Assembly: GCA_035578175.1 (NCBI GenBank)
Contig: JAQMRL010000002.1
Location: 129,396,171-129,460,170, forward strand
Source of the DNA: Catonia carolina
Taxonomy: Eukaryota > Arthropoda > Insecta > Hemiptera > Achilidae
Direction of reading: 5' to 3'
Length of the DNA stretch: 64,000 nt
Below, one piece after another: positions 11,601-26,600 of the stretch. The notes under the pieces were generated by a model, which ran no database searches, was not told the origin of the DNA, and was given only the letters and a program-made list of their open reading frames with translations. A program made the translations under genes and the position numbers. Each line of letters begins with the position of its first letter. The first letter of the stretch is position 1.

Positions 11601-14600
11601 ATGGTTTAAAGAATATAATACATATATATTTTGATTATCAATATAATATGGTTGTAAAAAATACCTATTAGGATGTTTGATAAGATATATATACATACAC
11701 GGTGGTTCTAAATTATGGTAAAATAATTTAATACATGATTGTAGAGGTAAAAATAAGAAAAAAATTGATATAAACATATGTCTGCAAATGTTTCATTAGA
11801 GAGTTACAGCTAGCGAAACACTTCGCCCTAATTTCAGTTCCCCTGGAAAAATACAGTGATACTGAATTTTTTGAAAGGGCTACTTTTTAAATTGACAAAT
11901 ATGGTGGATTTATATGGAAAAATCACCTAAAAAATTGAATAAATCAACCTGGAAGCTATAGTGTCAGCAGTTTTTGAGAAAGAGAATGAAATATGCAAAA
12001 AATCTTAGTAGAAAATCAAAGTCTTATACATCTGATGCCCAATAACTTTGTTAAATGAACAATAAACAAATAATTTTTCCCAATGAAAATTGTAGAGAAT
12101 TTAATTCTGAAAGCAATTATGTAAGCAATGTAAACTAAATGTAAATAAAACTTTAATAAACTGGACTCTTACGTACACTACACAGCAATACTTTGCTGTT
12201 TTATAAGAAGGGAACGAATAACTCATTAAGAAAAAAAAGTAAAATTTATTAATTTTGAATAATTATTTAAAATTTTTGAAATTGTTTTAAGCTATAATTA
12301 AATTTTCTTCTTTTGTGCCAATACTTAAGTTCTTTTATTCCTACCAGTTCCAAAGTATGTTGCATGGTTGAGCAAAGGTGACAAGACGGCACCACACATT
12401 GCAGTTATTAAATAGATAGGGGCAAAAGTAGTAATAACAAAAAGGTAATAGATGCATTGGTATGCAAAGATTTTAACACAGTGTTTGAATTGCAGCTTTT
12501 TTAAACAGTTTTACCAACATATTCTATACTATGTTTTTGGACTCTCCTGGAAGCAATTAATTAAAAATAAATGAAATTTTTCATGGCAACCTGTTCCTCC
12601 ATTCTTTGCAGATGATTGTAACAGGTAAGATCCTTTGTAAAAGGGAATGTCTTTCTTCAGTTTTATCGATTAATAAAAATCTTTTGTTAACTTTTTATCA
12701 GCTTTCTTCATTTTTATCTCAATCAACTGATAACAACTTGTACTCTAAAAACATTTCAACAACTACAATTTACTTTTAAATATTAGTAGGAAAGTCTGAA
12801 CCTTTGAGACATAAGTGGAGAATTTTTCAATAGAATATACTCTCCTACTGAATTTAACCAATGAAACAAAAGTTTTCTAACATGAAATTTCAATAATCTG
12901 GAGTGCCCAATCCACTTAACCAGTCCAAATTAGTAAGGCTTTCTTGTACTGTTATAATAGTTAAGACAATTCCATTACCAAATAAAGCAACAAAACAGCT
13001 TAAAAAATTAATCAGTTGAAAGTGTTATGACAATTTTAATTGTAAAATGTTAGTACTGTTAACAAAGACGATACATGATACAACAAAAATGTAAGCTGTT
13101 AATATCGCAATGTTTGTTAGGATGAGTTATCGATCGTGCTGTATCATGCACTTACATTAGTTTAACTCTATGTTGTTCATGATTTGTCGATTTCTTCTTC
13201 AAATTTAATAGCGAATTTGATAATGACTGCCACATGATTTTTAATGGTTTCCTTACTAAGAAGAAGATAAAATAATCCATGCACAAAGAAAAATAGAATA
13301 AATGACAATGAATGATAAAACAAGAATAGACACCAAGGTAGATGATGAAATTTAGATTCAAGGGACAGGAAAAAGTGTTAATAAAGAAAATTGTGTCATG
13401 CAATAAAACATGCCTTATAACTAAATTTCTATTAATATCCACCAACAGGCTTTACACAAATATATTGATCAATCTTAATTAACCCTTCAACATGTTTAGC
13501 CATAATTCTATTGCACTGGCAAAATGGCAGCCCAAACACATTTAGCCATAAATGACTGGCGCATGGTATAGTGGTCAAAGCAACTGACTTCTTTGGCAGA
13601 TCTGGGATATTTCATCACTTACAAGGGCTATTTTTTCAACCTCAAATTAAGACAAAAACACCAGACAAGTGGTAGAAGGTGGGGATGTGCAGCCCTGCTA
13701 CTACCAAAGCTAGCACACCATTCTGAGATGAGCTGTAGGTATGTAAATGTGGCTGATACGATTAATCCTCTGTGAAGTACGAATTGTGTAGTGTTGCTCA
13801 CTTCCTTCATCCTGAATGAATAGTTCAGCAGAAATTCACAGAAGAATAAGCTAAATGTATAGCAAAAACTTTATTATTGATAGCTGCGGCAAGCCGTTCA
13901 AAACAAAGGAAGAGGAATGCTGACTTCTGGAGTTGTCTTCATTCATGACAACACCCGCCCTCACAGTGCTGCACCAAATAGCTTCTGGAGCAGTTTAAAC
14001 AGCATGTGTTTGATCATCCTCTTTGACTTGCAATTTTAATTTATTCCTTAATTGGAAAACTGGCTACAAGCCAAAACTTCTAGACCAAAAATAAACTTTA
14101 AAATAACATTTACACCCATCTCACATCATTAGTGGCAATGCTCTTTGAAATAGGGATCAGAAAGCTCATCTACAGATATGACAAATGTCTGAATCTTAAC
14201 GATTTTGTAACCATGCATGTGCATAGCTATCAGAAATAAATAAATTTTGTTTGACTGATTTTTTTATGGTTAATCGGAAGTTGAAAAAGAACTGCTTTTA
14301 TATTTTCATCTATCACCCTCCATCATCTACATTAGCAATATGCAAAACAACTGGATGTAAAAATGAAAAATAGCAAAAATCCATAAGAGTAACTGATGTA
14401 TTGGTACTGTGACCTTGGGAAATAACCAACACCAACAGATGTCACAGTCATCTGCATAAATAACATGTTGAAGGGTTAATGCAAGATCAAAATATGTTCT
14501 TATCAAAGTTATTGGAATAACCTCTGAAATCGTACACAACAGAACCATTATAATTTTGTTAAAAATAATAATACATTTTAACTAATTCCAATAATACGTG

Positions 14601-17600
14601 TGTAATTATTCCTTTGATATATATTATTCCTATCAATGTGAAGAAGTATACACCATAAGGCTTCTTTTATTCATGGCGGCAGGCCGCAGCGATCGACTGA
14701 TGCGGATGATCGTTGTATTAAATTTGAACGTGGTCAGCTGCTGTAACTGACCACTGTTCTTTTATTTTTCTATGGTGGAGAGGGCAGTACTGCTAACCAC
14801 ATTCAGCTGTCAGTCAGTGAGCATACACATCGATCCTTGACCCTAAACAGAATGAGTCTGTGTATTGTGGCGCACATATACTTGAAGTTGGGAGACTCAA
14901 AAGACGACGTAAATAGCATTGGAAAGTGCATCCCATATATCAGGTGCGATGTGTAGATAGTACATTTAAAAACCTGTGTAGAAAATTAAGGGAAGATTGT
15001 GACAAATTCTTCAACTATTTTCGAATGTTGGTGTCGTCATTAGATGAACTTGCTTTGAAAGTTCGAGAGACGAAGTCTACAAGACCTGAAATACTTGAAG
15101 GTTTAGCTTTATCAGAAGAAGAGATGTTATCAATTACACTCAGGTAAGAAACATTGTTTTTACAATGATACTTACTTGAATAACAAGATCACGTGGACAC
15201 ATTCTAGATCAAGTCGGTTGGGTCGGTACCACTGAGAGAGCTGGAGCGGGCTGCTGCATGGAATAAAAGGTCCCATCCCAATCAATGCATATAGGAACTG
15301 CTTGCCGCCAGTGGTTTCTAAGTGCAAGCGAGTGAATTTACAAAATGCTGCTACTTGAGAAACCGCTCCTTTGTAAATAAAAGGTCTCATTTAGTTCAAT
15401 ACACTTAGAAAATCACTGTGGTAAACCGCTGCAACATGCCGCCATGAAGAAAAGAAGCCTAATATGAAACGGAAAGTTAGAAAGGATCATTCTTCTCCTA
15501 GTGCCATACCCTCAGTGGACAATAGCAATCATAGTGATCCATTAATTCTATGCACTACAGATCGAAAAAGGTCCACTGAAGTGAGACCAATCCATTTTTT
15601 CAGATTTTTAAGCTAGGATAACTGTCTTCACTCAGGACCCATTTTCACTTAGATCTTTCCCTGCAGCACCAACTTCACCAACTCATATGTTCCTCCCTGT
15701 CATATGATATGACCTAAGTAAAAAATTTTTCATCTTTTGATATTACTCAGAATCTTTCTCTCTTTCTTCTTTCCAATATTCTTTCATTAGTTACATGGTG
15801 TATCCTTCAAACTGCCTTACCCCGCCACTTCTGTATCTCCATCCCTCAGACTCGCATTGCCTCCTTGATCTCCCTATTCCACGTTCTGTGAGGTCATCCT
15901 CTACATCTTCAATTCGAGGGCTGCCCCAAACTCTCCTCCGCCATACACCCCAAATGCTCGCACACAATGACCGTTTTACCAATACCCGGGCTGTTATTGG
16001 AATCCTGACTCCTACCAACTCTCTAACAGTCACATTTTTCACATGATCCAATAAGGTTCATTATACAATTCAATATACAATAATGAAAAAAATGTACCAC
16101 AGAAAGGAACCGTTTTCAGGTTGTAAGATCTATTGAAATACTGCACAATGTTTTCATAGTCGGTTAAATACGTTTCTTACTAATGTTAGCAACAATGTTA
16201 TGTTTAAACCATTTTGTTGCAAGGGAAGTGTTAGCATGACACTTTTTAACCACATTCTTTCTCCCTTTACCTTAACACACAGTCATTACAGACACATTAA
16301 ACTTTGGTGAGATGCATAATTATAACAGATTATAAAGGTTCTATCGTATACATTCAATTAACTGAATAATTCCCCCTTGATTTCTAAAAAATTCTACTCA
16401 AAAATTTGTAATTTTGTTTTGTTTTATACTGTGAATTAATTAACACAATAACTTTACAGAATGCTCAAAAAATTTGTGGTAATTAAAAATTCTGAACATT
16501 AAAATACACATGTTATTGTTTTTAGTATTTCCAATAACATTTGTTAGATACAGAAACACAGTATACTATTTCAAAGTTATTCTTTCCTTTATTATTTTAG
16601 AAAAGCACAATTAGTTTTAATTTCATAACCAAAAATTTCAAACAACATTGTAAGATTAAAAAAAACAAAAATCAAATATTTTTTATTTTTTTGTAGAGTG
16701 GACGCCAAATAAGCTTGCTGGTTTTCTGAAGTGTGCAGAAGGTTTATTTTGGTAAAGGTGTGCCCAGTTGCCTTAGCGAGTGGTGGGGGTAAGTGCTGTA
16801 CTAGCTACGATCAGAGTTGTGTTGCTCTCACAACGTTATATTTTAACTAAACTGAAAACATAACTCTGTAATGTTCTGTACGTGGTAGTCGTTAATTGTG
16901 GTATAGTGTTTACAATTGAATGTTTTTAACGTCGCTAATAGATGATAATTTACAACGTTCAGCGCCTGTGATTTAAAAGGCAGTTCGGTACTAAGACACG
17001 AAATCTACCGACTGAATCCAAACTTTTCGCGCAGCTACACTGGCAAGCTTATTTGCCGTCCACTTTACACACTTCTCTTATGGTGGAAGTCTACCTTCAA
17101 ATATTTTTGTATTACAAATTAATAAAAGAAAATATATGTTCCAGAAATGCAGCTATTCATTTCATTTAATTTTTTTCTTTATTCAAAATTTCTTTAAAAT
17201 AGCACGAATAAACTACTACTTTCAGTTGACCGATTTTGATGAAAATTTTCATGTCCCTAGTAACATGGGCCTGAAAACGTGTATTTTCAGTGAAAACTTG
17301 ATTTCAAATACTCGGCATGTAAACAATATTTACCTTCACTATACATCCATACAGGGCATGAGAAAAGTAAAAATTATGAAACATTAAAATTTACCAGTTT
17401 ATGTGTAGTTATAGGCAGAATACCACTAAAGTTTATATTTTTTCTTGGTTGACACTGATGTAGGCAATCTAATCAGAAAAATTAGCAAAAATAACAGACT
17501 CAAACAGTATCCTTCCTACACCTACGCATTAACAATTATATTTTAATCTTTCATAATTTTTCTATAACAATATTATACATCAATAATGAGAATTTAATCT

Positions 17601-20600
17601 TGAAAAAAATTTACAAAAATAAACTACAGTTACAAAAATTAGTAGAAAATAACTGGAGAGTCACACAAGGAAATAGCAAATACACAACGCTAAGAAATAC
17701 TGTTAGAATATTTTCTCACATTCATACAAGGGATACAAAAATGAACCGCCTTCCTTGAGGAGAAAATATAACAGGCGATACAATATTGAGAATAGTAACA
17801 TTGTTCATATTGTGCTCCATAATGAGAATGTTATATGAAACAAATCGCATCAATCAAGCTGTTGAAAGTTTCACAAGAAAATTGTTGGTTTTGCTAAGAC
17901 ATAGCTATAATTTTAAATAGCTATGTCTTTTAAATAACTAAAACAGTTTGAAGGTAGACTGACTCCACTTAATATAAGAGCTTCTAAAATAAGTCCAAAA
18001 AAATTTAAAGCTAAGTCCGAACATTTTTAAATTGTCGAAGTAAAAACAAATAAAACATAATTATTCTTTAAAAAATTATTACATAATACAATTAGACATA
18101 ATAAATCAGTAACGACAACAAACTGACTTACCTAAACAACAACGTGAGCATGGTGAACAGTGTAAAGCTGATCTCAGTTTGATTTTATTTTTCTGTTTTT
18201 CTTGTTCAGACTGTTCCATTGCAAACTGTATAAATACCTGAAAACAAAAACAGAAAGAAATATTTATAATGCATCCTGCAGTTTGAAATTAATTATATCT
18301 TATATAATGAATTTATTATAATAAATTTCACTAACCTTCTTTTTAAAAATTTTTAGTTTCAATTGTTATTTACTGTAATGATGGTGGATCCACCGAAACG
18401 CATGTAAGTAAAGAAGTTAAGATAAAAGTTGACGCAGTTTAAAAAGAAGGTTAGTGAAATTTATTATATAAATTCATTTATATAAGTCAGAAAAAAGGAA
18501 ACTTTAACATTAACTGAATTTGCATCACTATTCACAAGATACCACCATAAAGTTTATTTATAAAACTTGGAAACAAACCACCATGTTTACATTTCTATCC
18601 TTTTTTATCCTCATTTCGGGTCGTGTTAAGACATGTAAAGTGATTTTACACACCTCTGGAATGCATTCTTTGTGCAGCTCACACTCTTGACATTGTTTCG
18701 CTTAAGGCTTTTCTATTTTCTCCCATACATCCAGTATTTGTTTTTTTTTTTTTTACTATCTATAATGGTCGCATCAGCATTTTAAAATTACACAAATAAG
18801 CACACAATATGGCCTGGGCATCAACACCAATTAGATAAATTTCATGATCTTTAGCAGGGAAGAAATCCATGGCACTCATCTGTATATAAATCAGACAAGT
18901 ATAGAACAATTCTTGAAATATTTTATCAATGTATAGATATTTTTATCTACATATATTTTTTTTCTCCCCATTCACTGTTATAACAAACTTATTATTGGCA
19001 TTTGATTTCCAATATTAAATATTTTTACCCCAATATCCACCAATTCACCTAATGAGCTACTGACAAATGTCATTTTCATTACTTATGATGTGGTTTCGTT
19101 TGTACCATCATCGCATGCGATTACTGCATGCAGTAATCACATGCAACTGATGCATAGGTCGGGTAGTTTCGTTTGTGCAGTTGAATGTGCGATCCAACTG
19201 CACGTCTGGGTTAACCGAAACATCAAAAAATACTCAGTATTTTAAATGTAATTTTTCTACAAATAACTGTAATAAAAACAATAAATACTGTAATTTATAT
19301 TTCTGTACCAAAATACTGTTTAAGCAAACTGAACTGTAAATTATAGCACATAAAGTATGCCTACATGACATTCAGCACTGCAGACAGGATTTTTACCTAT
19401 AACATGACTATTTTCCTTGGAGCGGTAGCCTACTAATAGGCCTACTGTTAATTTTGGCTACATCACCTTTGCTGCAAACAGTCAATTAGTACTGTATTGT
19501 GGTTGAATAGCTACGGTAGTGTCTTGGCCTTAATGTAGTGTTTTCATTTTGTTTTGTGGCTAATTAGTGTTATGTACCAGTAGTGGAAGTGAAATGATAT
19601 TCAACAATGTTGTGTAAACGTAAACTCGTGGTCAAAACCATCGAAGCGACGCTAACTGATGTACTTATACTTAAATGTTGACGGGACATTTCGGTAAGAA
19701 AACGAATAGAAAATAAAAACCAAAAAAAAATTTCTGACTTTTCAAAAAAATAATTAAAATGTACAGAAAATATTTCACAATTAAATCGTACAATTAAAAG
19801 TTTTAGGACACAGTAATATTTTTTTTACAATAAAAAATCATTTTCTTGTTATTTAAAAAACCCAGCTTATTCGAAATCGGCTCACCCCAATTATTTCGGA
19901 TTAGCGGGAGTTTACTGTATCTATTAGACGATGAAAGCAAGTTTAAAGGATCAAATAATTGTAGTTTTTCTTCAGCTAACTCAATGAGTTTTGCATCATC
20001 GTCTTCGGAAAAACTCATTTTCACCTTCCAGATGCATGTGACTGCTGCAGGTGACTGGTACCCAAAGCAGTCAATGCAGCCGACCCATGCGATCTCTTGC
20101 GACGGACGGATAAACGGAACCACTTCTTAAGAAATCCATTTGATGAGTAATGTCAGTGACGCATGCAGTAATCCCATGCGATGATCGCACAAACAAAACC
20201 GCACCTTTAGATAGTTTGATTTATTATCATTGCAATGATAATTGACCTATTATTGCCTTAATTGTAACATTTCCTTTTATAACACATTTACAACTTGAAT
20301 GAGGCAATTGCAGAATATTGAAATCGATGGAGGGAGTACATAGAGAGAATGCCTGAGGAAAGGATCCCCCTCAATGTTTTGAAATACAGGCTGGAAGCGA
20401 GGAGAGGAGAGATGTTGGGAGCCACACAACAAATGGCAATGATTCAACAGAGTTTGTCACTGTTGTGAGTAGGAACAGGCAGGAGCCTATCCTTGACTAA
20501 GAAGAATCTTGACTAAGCAGGACCCTTGAGAAGAAGAAGAAGATTATTTTAAAATAATTTCTCTAACCACACCAAAAAATGTTATCAAAAAGAACCAAAA

Positions 20601-23600
20601 TAATTATTTTACAAAACTTTCAATGCACAGAATTATCTTTTGTGAAAGAGAAGCCAAACACAATAAAATTCTGAGTAACTTTTACAAAAAATCTTGGAAA
20701 TCAGTCAAGTACCTACGTCAAAAGTTATGATTTCATAAAGTAAAGAGAGAAAAACATCTTGATTCTTGAACAAGTTATTGAAAATTTTAAATACAAAATC
20801 TATACTAAAGAAACTGTTGATTTTGCGGCAACATTGCTTTTGTTTTAATTTATTTATTAATGTAAAAAAATTAATGATTAAATAAGTTTATTATTTTCTT
20901 CAAACTAATTTTCTGTACAAATTTTTTTTAAAAATCCCTATTACCTGTACGTTGCAATCTGTTCAATTTAAGAACAATACGCAACCCTGTGACCAAATGA
21001 GATAAGGATAATGTATAGTCTAGTACTGAACGATGGAACCTTCATCTCTAAAAATCAGCTGTTACACAGCTGACTTGTGATGACAACTTTACACCACTAG
21101 ACCAACCCGTTATTCTCTACTAAAAACAGCCAACTTGTTTTTCAAAACTAAAATTCTTTTCGAAGTAAACTTTGACCTTAATATTAATCTTACGATTTAC
21201 ATTGATAATAAAAGTAGCACTTACATCTTCTAATGTAGTTTGTGATAAAGAATAATCAATAATTATAGACTCCTTACGAGCTACTTCCATAACAGAAAAT
21301 ACTTCAGGTAATTGGTGTGAAAAAGGTGGTAATTGATATCGTAAACGAGTGTGATGCTCCTCTCGTAACACAGCTTTTCTTAATTTCTGTTTGATGTAAT
21401 TTTTCAGTACAGTCACATTAGCCTCCCCCTCCTGACAGTGCATTGTTAAACTGTATCCACCGCCGTACCTAAACAGAGTAAAGTATTTACATAAAGTACT
21501 TAAATACTTTACATAATCTTATGTAAAGTATTTACATAAGATTTAACATGGTCACTCAGTGTGAAGCAAGCCTTCATAATGCCATCCCTTAAAAGTTTAA
21601 GGGGCCTTAACACTTTGAACCCAGAATGTGTGTATTACAAGGGCATGGTATTTTGAGTGAATGTGATCGTAGAATCATGGAATTCCACGATAAATTTCAG
21701 ATTTCATGCACTCGGCTTTGTCATGGAATTGTTCCTTATTTCATTTCGAAAAGATGACTCTTTTTTCAGATCTATCAATCGGATATTTATAAAAATAATA
21801 AATATAAAAACCACAAGTTGTAAATGTGCTGACATTGATTATATTTAGAAATATAAGAAATATTGTGTTTTATAATATAACCTTGTGCCCCAAACAGGCA
21901 GGTGAAGTTTTAAATAATTTGTACTTAATCTGCTAGTTCTATGGCTACAAAAGTAGTTTTGTTAGAGACAGAGTTATCTCCTCTGAGAGTGATGAATTTC
22001 ATTATACTGCCAGACCCTGGTGAATGAAGTGAAGGTGTCATTTGAAAGGTGGAAAGTAAATACTTTTCAGAGGGCCTGGCATGTCGATAAGCATACTTTT
22101 CCACTCAGTGAGGAAGCCAATGGTAAACTACCTCACTACTTGTTTTACCAAGTAAAGCCTCTAAAGGTTCAAACCAGCCTATCGGCTGATGACCTAACAA
22201 CAATAATACAAGGGGGTACCCAAAAGTAACCGGAATAGCATTGCCATAGGTGGTGCTTGTATAGTACGCATTTCTGCCGCACAGACGTGTATAGCGCAAC
22301 TCATTGCGAGTTCAGTGCAGTGATTGCAACTCATTGTGAGTTCAATATTCATCTGCAGTGATTGTTTTTGCTAGCGCTGTTTTGTTTGTTTCGGTTTTTA
22401 TGATGGCAAGTTTAAGTGAACAACAAGTAGCAGTGAAATTTTGTTTTATACTCAGTAAAAGTGCTGCTGAAAATGTTTTAATGTTGAAAACAGCTTACAA
22501 AGACAACAATGGGAAAATCTCAAGTATAAAAGTGGTTTTCTCAATTTAAAAATGGCAACATGTCGATTGATGACAAACCTCATTCTGGACGTCCATCCAC
22601 TGCCTGAATCGATGAAAATGTCGAAAAAAATTTGAGAGCGTGTGCTCTCAGACCATCGACTGACAATTTGGAAGTTTTAAGAAAATTGCGCAACAGTGTT
22701 CATCAAAAGAGATCCAATTTGTGGCAGACACGAGAGTGGTTCTTCCACCACGACAATGCACCTGCACACATAGCCATCTCAGTGAAAAATTTTTTGACTA
22801 AAAATGCCATGGTTCCGCTGCCCCTTGCACCTTACTCACCTGACCTGGCTCTGTGTGACTTTTTATTTCCACGCATGAAAAGGGACATTAAAGGACACAG
22901 ATTTGACAACATTGAAACGGTTAAGAAAAAAATGAGGGAGGAGCTGTCAGCCATTTTTAAAGATGACTACAAAAAAATTTTCTAACATTAGAAGCACCGG
23001 CGGGATAAATGTATTAGTTGTAATAGAGAGTATTTTCAAGGGGATAAGGTTGTTTTGTAAAAAAAATTGAAAATAAATAGCTTTCATAAAATAATTACGG
23101 TTTCTTTTGGGTACCCCCTCGTATAACCTTATTATATTTCTTAAAATAATGATGTCATGACAAATTAACAAAAGTGTGCATGCACTGATGTATTTACATT
23201 GCAACTGAAGATGGATACATTATATTCGAAAGTATCTATTGACAATTTTAATCACGTGAGAGTCATCTATTGCAGTGGTCACCAACTAGCGAACCGCATT
23301 CCACATCCACTGACTCATTTTTTGAGGATTGCAAGCTCTAGACAATAATTGTTTTTTTATACAAAACTTATTTTCATGTGATGTGAAATTTTTTACATTT
23401 AGGCAGTGTGGACGATGAGAGCAACTGATGATGGCAACATAACATATACCCAAGTTTCTCTGAAGAAAGTTGATGCTCGGTGAACGAGTTTACGGCCATG
23501 AACAAGCTGAAAGCAACTCATGATAACGCCATGCTACAATATAACGGGAGCGGCAGATTAACCTGACGATTTGTAATCGCTTATAGCACTGCAGTAATGT

Positions 23601-26600
23601 AGCGGAGTAGAAGGGGAAGCGGCGCGTTCACAAGGCCACTCGATGCCATTTTAGTAGACATGGAGCAGTGGTCTAGTGTACACCGGGCGTTTGTCGTCGA
23701 GACGTATTTCAAAAATGGCGATTCTGTTGTTGTTACGCAACGTCTGTTTCGACAACATTTCAATGTGCCTCGTAGAGGACGCATCCCATCCCGAAACACA
23801 ATCAATTTGTGGGTGGATAATTTTAGGTCAACTGGATCCGCTTTAAAACGTAAGCCAGCAGGCCGTACAAGGACAGTAAGAACACCGGCTAACGTTGAGC
23901 GAGTGAGACAAGCTGTGCTACAGAGCCCAAGCCGTCCGGCGCGTAGACAAGCTGCTGCTCTTCAAATGTCAGACCGCACAGTGAGACGAATTTTACACTA
24001 CGATCTACACTTTCACCCTTATAAAATTGCAATGGTCCAACAACTTCTGCCCCGTGACTACGCTCAACGTGTGACATTTTGTGAGCAAATGATCGATATG
24101 ATGGAAGACGAGACAGTTATTCTAATGAGTGATGAGGCTCATTTTCACATGGATGGGTTTGTTAACAAACAAAACTTTCGGTATTGGTCGGCTGAAAACC
24201 CACAACAGTTACACGAGCATCCTTTACATAGTGCAAAAGTTACAGTGTGGTGCGCGGTAACCAAAAAATGTGTAATCGGCCCATACTTTTTTGAGGAAGG
24301 TGGGCTAACTGTTACAGTAAACCATGAACGTTATCTGAGGATGCTGGAGAGTTTTTTGATTCCTGAACTAAAACGAAAACGTCTACCTATTAGACGGATT
24401 TGGTTCCAGCAAGACGGAGCCACTGCCCATACAGCACATGCCGTCATGGATTATTTGAAGTTAAAGTTCCGTGACCGCGTTATATCGCGGTTTGGTGACA
24501 TTGCTTGGCCCGCACGATCCCCCGATCTCAGTGTGTGTGACTATTTCCTGTGGGGTTATCTCAAATCAAAGGTGTATATAAACAAACCCCGTACATTGGA
24601 AGCTTTAAAAGAAGCCATAACACAAGAAATCGCTTCGATAAGAACAGTGATGTTGAAAAAAGTGTTCGACAATTTCACTTCGAGACTGGAAGAATGCATG
24701 GCAAGAAATGGACACCACTTAACTGATGTTATCTTTAAGTGATAAGAGTAAGTCAAGCAGAGCAAAATTTTTTATTATGACTATGTTTTTATTAATTGCC
24801 ATCTTTTGCAATCAGTAACACATAATAAACATGTAAAAATATATATAAATACTTACGCTGTTTTTATTTAAAAATCGTCAGGTTAATCTGCCGCTCCCTT
24901 TACAAAAATGAAAACTTTTGTACATGGGCCTACGGTAGTTACATTTACATTTACATTTACAGTAGTTACTGTTGTTACATTTTATTGCTCAAACCTTTTC
25001 AAAATCAATAATTATTTTTAAGATTTAGCATGATTGCCATACTAAATTTTTAGTTGACAAGGTAGGTCTATACTCTATTCATTGTAAGAAAGTATGTTGA
25101 GTAAACACACTGCTTCTGTAGTGGTGCGTGTAGATACAACACACTAATGACCGAGCCAGGTCATCCTGAAGTAACGGAAGATTGTAAATCAGATGCGCCA
25201 AATACAGTAAACCCTCGATATATACGCGAATTCATGTTAGAGCGATTTTGTTTTACTACATAATAATACTGTACGTACTGTATTATGCATGTAGGGATAA
25301 CGTAAGAATGCCGATGGGATAGAAAGAGACAGTTAAGGGTGGGTACGCAGAGAAGTATGCGTACATTATAGAAAATTTTTGACTCACTTCCTGTCATTTG
25401 TTAAAAAAAGTTTATTTTTTCTTGTTTCGATAATGTTATGTTACATAAAATGACATGAAGCGAGGGATGTGTACTAATTTAACACTGTTACGAATTGATT
25501 CCAAGAATCATCGCTTTTATCGCTTATCTTACGGATGTTCACATTTGTGACCACTGTTTTGCTAATTGCTCTCGAAACCGTTAACACAGTAAATTCCCCT
25601 CCCCATTTTTACACTAGGACTTTATCTTGATTTGCTTCTATTCTAAACATTAGTGCTACCGTTTAGTGTGTTAATAATATCGGTCATGTAAGGTTACGCA
25701 GTTTAATTGTGTTACAATTTGCAGGCCTTTTATTTTTTTGTTTTTTTTTGTTTCTTTGCTTACCTACAAAATGAGTTTGAATAAAAGTTTAAAAAACGGA
25801 AAGCGATTACTTTGGAGGAAAAGTTAAATCATATTGAAAAAATCATATTGACACTTAAGTTGTATATTTTTCAATACATTACGTTGTTATTATGTTCGTT
25901 ATTATGTCTAAATAAAGCTAACAAATGTTGCAGCATTAACAATCGCAAAGAAGTCTTTATTTTATTACTGTTCTGTATTTTTTAGACTGATTAGTTCACT
26001 TATAATATAGCTCTTCCTTTCATGATATCATACTTGTACAGTCTGTACAAAATAAAAGCATACTACAACATTCAGTTTATATTTAGTTGGCAGATGTTTT
26101 AAGGTTAAACCGAACAACTCTAGTTACGCGAATTTCACATTATGCTATGATTTTGCGGAACGCATCCCTCGTGTAAGTCAAGGACCTACTGTAGTGGCAA
26201 AGGCGACATTTGTTTCCTTTTCTAATAACAACACAATCACATCCGTTTACATTCAGTTGATAGTTAATATTGTCCAAACGTTGACCTACCTTCGTTCCGT
26301 ACATGGAATCTACTGTTAATTTTTTGTGGAGTGCAAATGCATGTGTGCTTTTATTTTACTTAAATTCTTACAAAACCATTTTTTTTTATAGAATTTTAAT
26401 AGCTAACGTATCAAAATATTCTGTTACCAAGTACCAAAAAGTAAAGTATTTAAGAAATGGTGAAAAGGCACTCAATCGTGTTAAATGTAATGTGTTTAAT
26501 AAGTCGTTAAAAAAAATCCAACACTTGTCGTAGCAGAAGTGATGAAACTTACTTCTGAACTAAAAGGGGTATCATTAAGTAGTATAAATAAAATTTTAAC

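Noticed and set aside
15791..16051. 86-codon arginine-rich minus-strand frame as a host gene
   Set aside because: There is no known family, splice context or codon signature. It sits next to LINE-like debris.
23273..23300. hAT-type terminus CAGTGGTCACCAAC
   Set aside because: No matching opposite end or 8-bp duplication was found. The word is common by chance and in decayed repeats.
25300..25400. Weak similarity to 63320-63430 (GAAAGAGACAGTT, TACGCAGAG words)
   Set aside because: The match is short and interrupted. It may reflect a shared repeat but is not enough to annotate.
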